Positions 63,458 through 64,000 of a stretch of 64,000 nucleotides of DNA are shown here, piece by piece. Numbering within the stretch: position 1 is the first letter of the stretch; every line of letters begins with the position of its first letter. Position numbers and translations under genes: made by a program. Under the pieces are notes generated by a model, which was not told the origin of the DNA, searched no databases, and saw only the letters and a list, made by a program, of their open reading frames with translations. This DNA is from Stieleria maiorica (GTDB lineage: Bacteria; Planctomycetota; Planctomycetia; Pirellulales; Pirellulaceae), in NCBI RefSeq assembly GCF_008035925.1, contig NZ_CP036264.1, positions 2,476,443 through 2,540,442 of the forward strand. Reading direction: 5' to 3'.

Positions 63458-64000
63458 TCAGGTTTGCTTTCGGGGCGAAAGAGTCGCAGGCCTCTGAGCG
63501 ATTTTGCTTCCCCTGTTGTGTCGCTTGTGCCGCCGCAAGACGCCTGCAATCGTCACTTGTAAACTCGGTAATAGCTCTTCCTCGAACCAAGGGTTGGCTT
63601 TCAACCAACCATGGTTTCTTGGGCTGGGGTGTGGCAGTGGAAAAACAGTAGGACCGTACTTGCGCCAATTCGCGACGTTTTCCGTCAGCGATTTGCTGTG
63701 CCCCTCGGCTAGGTAACGGGATTGCGCATATGCCCCAACCAGCAGTGTCAACTCGATATTTGGTAATTCGTCGAGCAATCGACGGTGCCACAATCTCTCG
63801 CATTCTTTCCGTGGAGGCAGGTCTCCAGAACGTCCGCGCCCCGGATAACAGAAACCCATTGGCATGATTCCTACCAGTTTGGCGTCGTAGAACTGTTCGC
63901 ATTCAACTCCCATCCAAGCCCGCAGACGCTTCCCGCTGGCATCGTCCCAGGGGATTCCCGACTGATGCACCTTTCGCCCGGGGGCCTGTCCGACGATCAG
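63458..64000 (-). CDS. Uracil-DNA glycosylase family protein, partial at right edge
   Basis: The frame is open to the window edge, so the start lies beyond 64000. The visible end opens LIVGQAPGRK, the family's GQAPG motif, then GIPWDDASGKRLRAWMG, MPMGFCYPGRG, a LTLLVGAYAQSRYL strand and LPHPSPRNHGWLKANPWFEE (the His-Pro-Ser loop that sits at the active site). This matches the COG1573 uracil-DNA glycosylase group, which removes uracil from DNA. The C-terminal tail is basic and variable. It is convergent with the Rieske-DUF488 gene, 150 bases away. Confidence 0.87.
   Translation of the reverse strand: MIVGQAPGRKVHQSGIPWDDASGKRLRAWMGVECEQFYDAKLVGIMPMGFCYPGRGRSGDLPPRKECERLWHRRLLDELPNIELTLLVGAYAQSRYLAEGHSKSLTENVANWRKYGPTVFPLPHPSPRNHGWLKANPWFEEELLPSLQVTIAGVLRRHKRHNRGSKIAQRPATLSPRKQT

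Noticed and set aside
63926..63943. Another R1 core copy (GACGCTTCCCGCTGGCAT)
   Set aside because: Here the 18-mer encodes the conserved DDASGKRLR of the uracil-DNA glycosylase family gene and lacks the rest of the repeat, so the match is coincidental.

Overview
The window looks like chromosome from a member of the Planctomycetota, probably close to Pirellulaceae/Rhodopirellula. The evidence is a translationally coupled DUF1553/DUF1549 (cytochrome-type CxxCH) and DUF1501 pair, two DUF1580 proteins, an iduronate-type sulfatase, secreted esterases and GC-rich coding sequence. This is recognition from protein families, not a database result.

Region 1 (1-17.9 kb) is ordinary-looking chromosome: a PHP phosphatase end, a DUF2293 protein, an SGNH/TPR protein, FolE2, a secreted esterase, a two-TM protein, the DUF1553/DUF1501 pair, a divergent secreted protein/ABC ATPase pair and a SNF2 helicase with an overlapping upstream partner. 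Its intergenic gaps hold several dispersed repeat families.

Region 2 (17.9-43 kb) is accessory. It opens with tRNA-Pro(UGG), followed at once by a tyrosine recombinase, then a replication-type ATPase between two DUF1580 HTH proteins. Next come a secreted esterase and a pectate-lyase-like protein. From 26.6 to 43 kb the DNA is gene-poor and carries a dispersed palindromic repeat (AAACAAATGG-N2-CCATTTGTTT, six sites), in some places as part of a unit of about 250-280 bp. The same stretch holds an HUH/rolling-circle-type endonuclease, two families of small unknown paralogues, and a large ORF joining an SF2 helicase to a putative amidoligase domain.

Region 3 (43-64 kb) is dominated by stress and energy-limitation functions: an HPF-like protein, MgtC, a histidine kinase, a sigma54-dependent response regulator, a TsdA-like dihaem cytochrome, three tandem Rnk/GreA-type proteins, two universal stress proteins, PAP2 and alkaline phosphatases and a Rieske-DUF488 fusion. 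Good sigma54 -24/-12 promoters lie before both usp genes and one rnk gene, and a weaker one before the HPF-like gene, which suggests a regulon around the sigma54 activator encoded here. The region is also decaying: the sulfatase tail, the kinase PAS domain, a Na/Pi cotransporter, an SdhB-like protein and HAD/MobB-like fragments all carry stops, frameshifts or deletions. A uracil-DNA glycosylase-family gene runs off the right edge.
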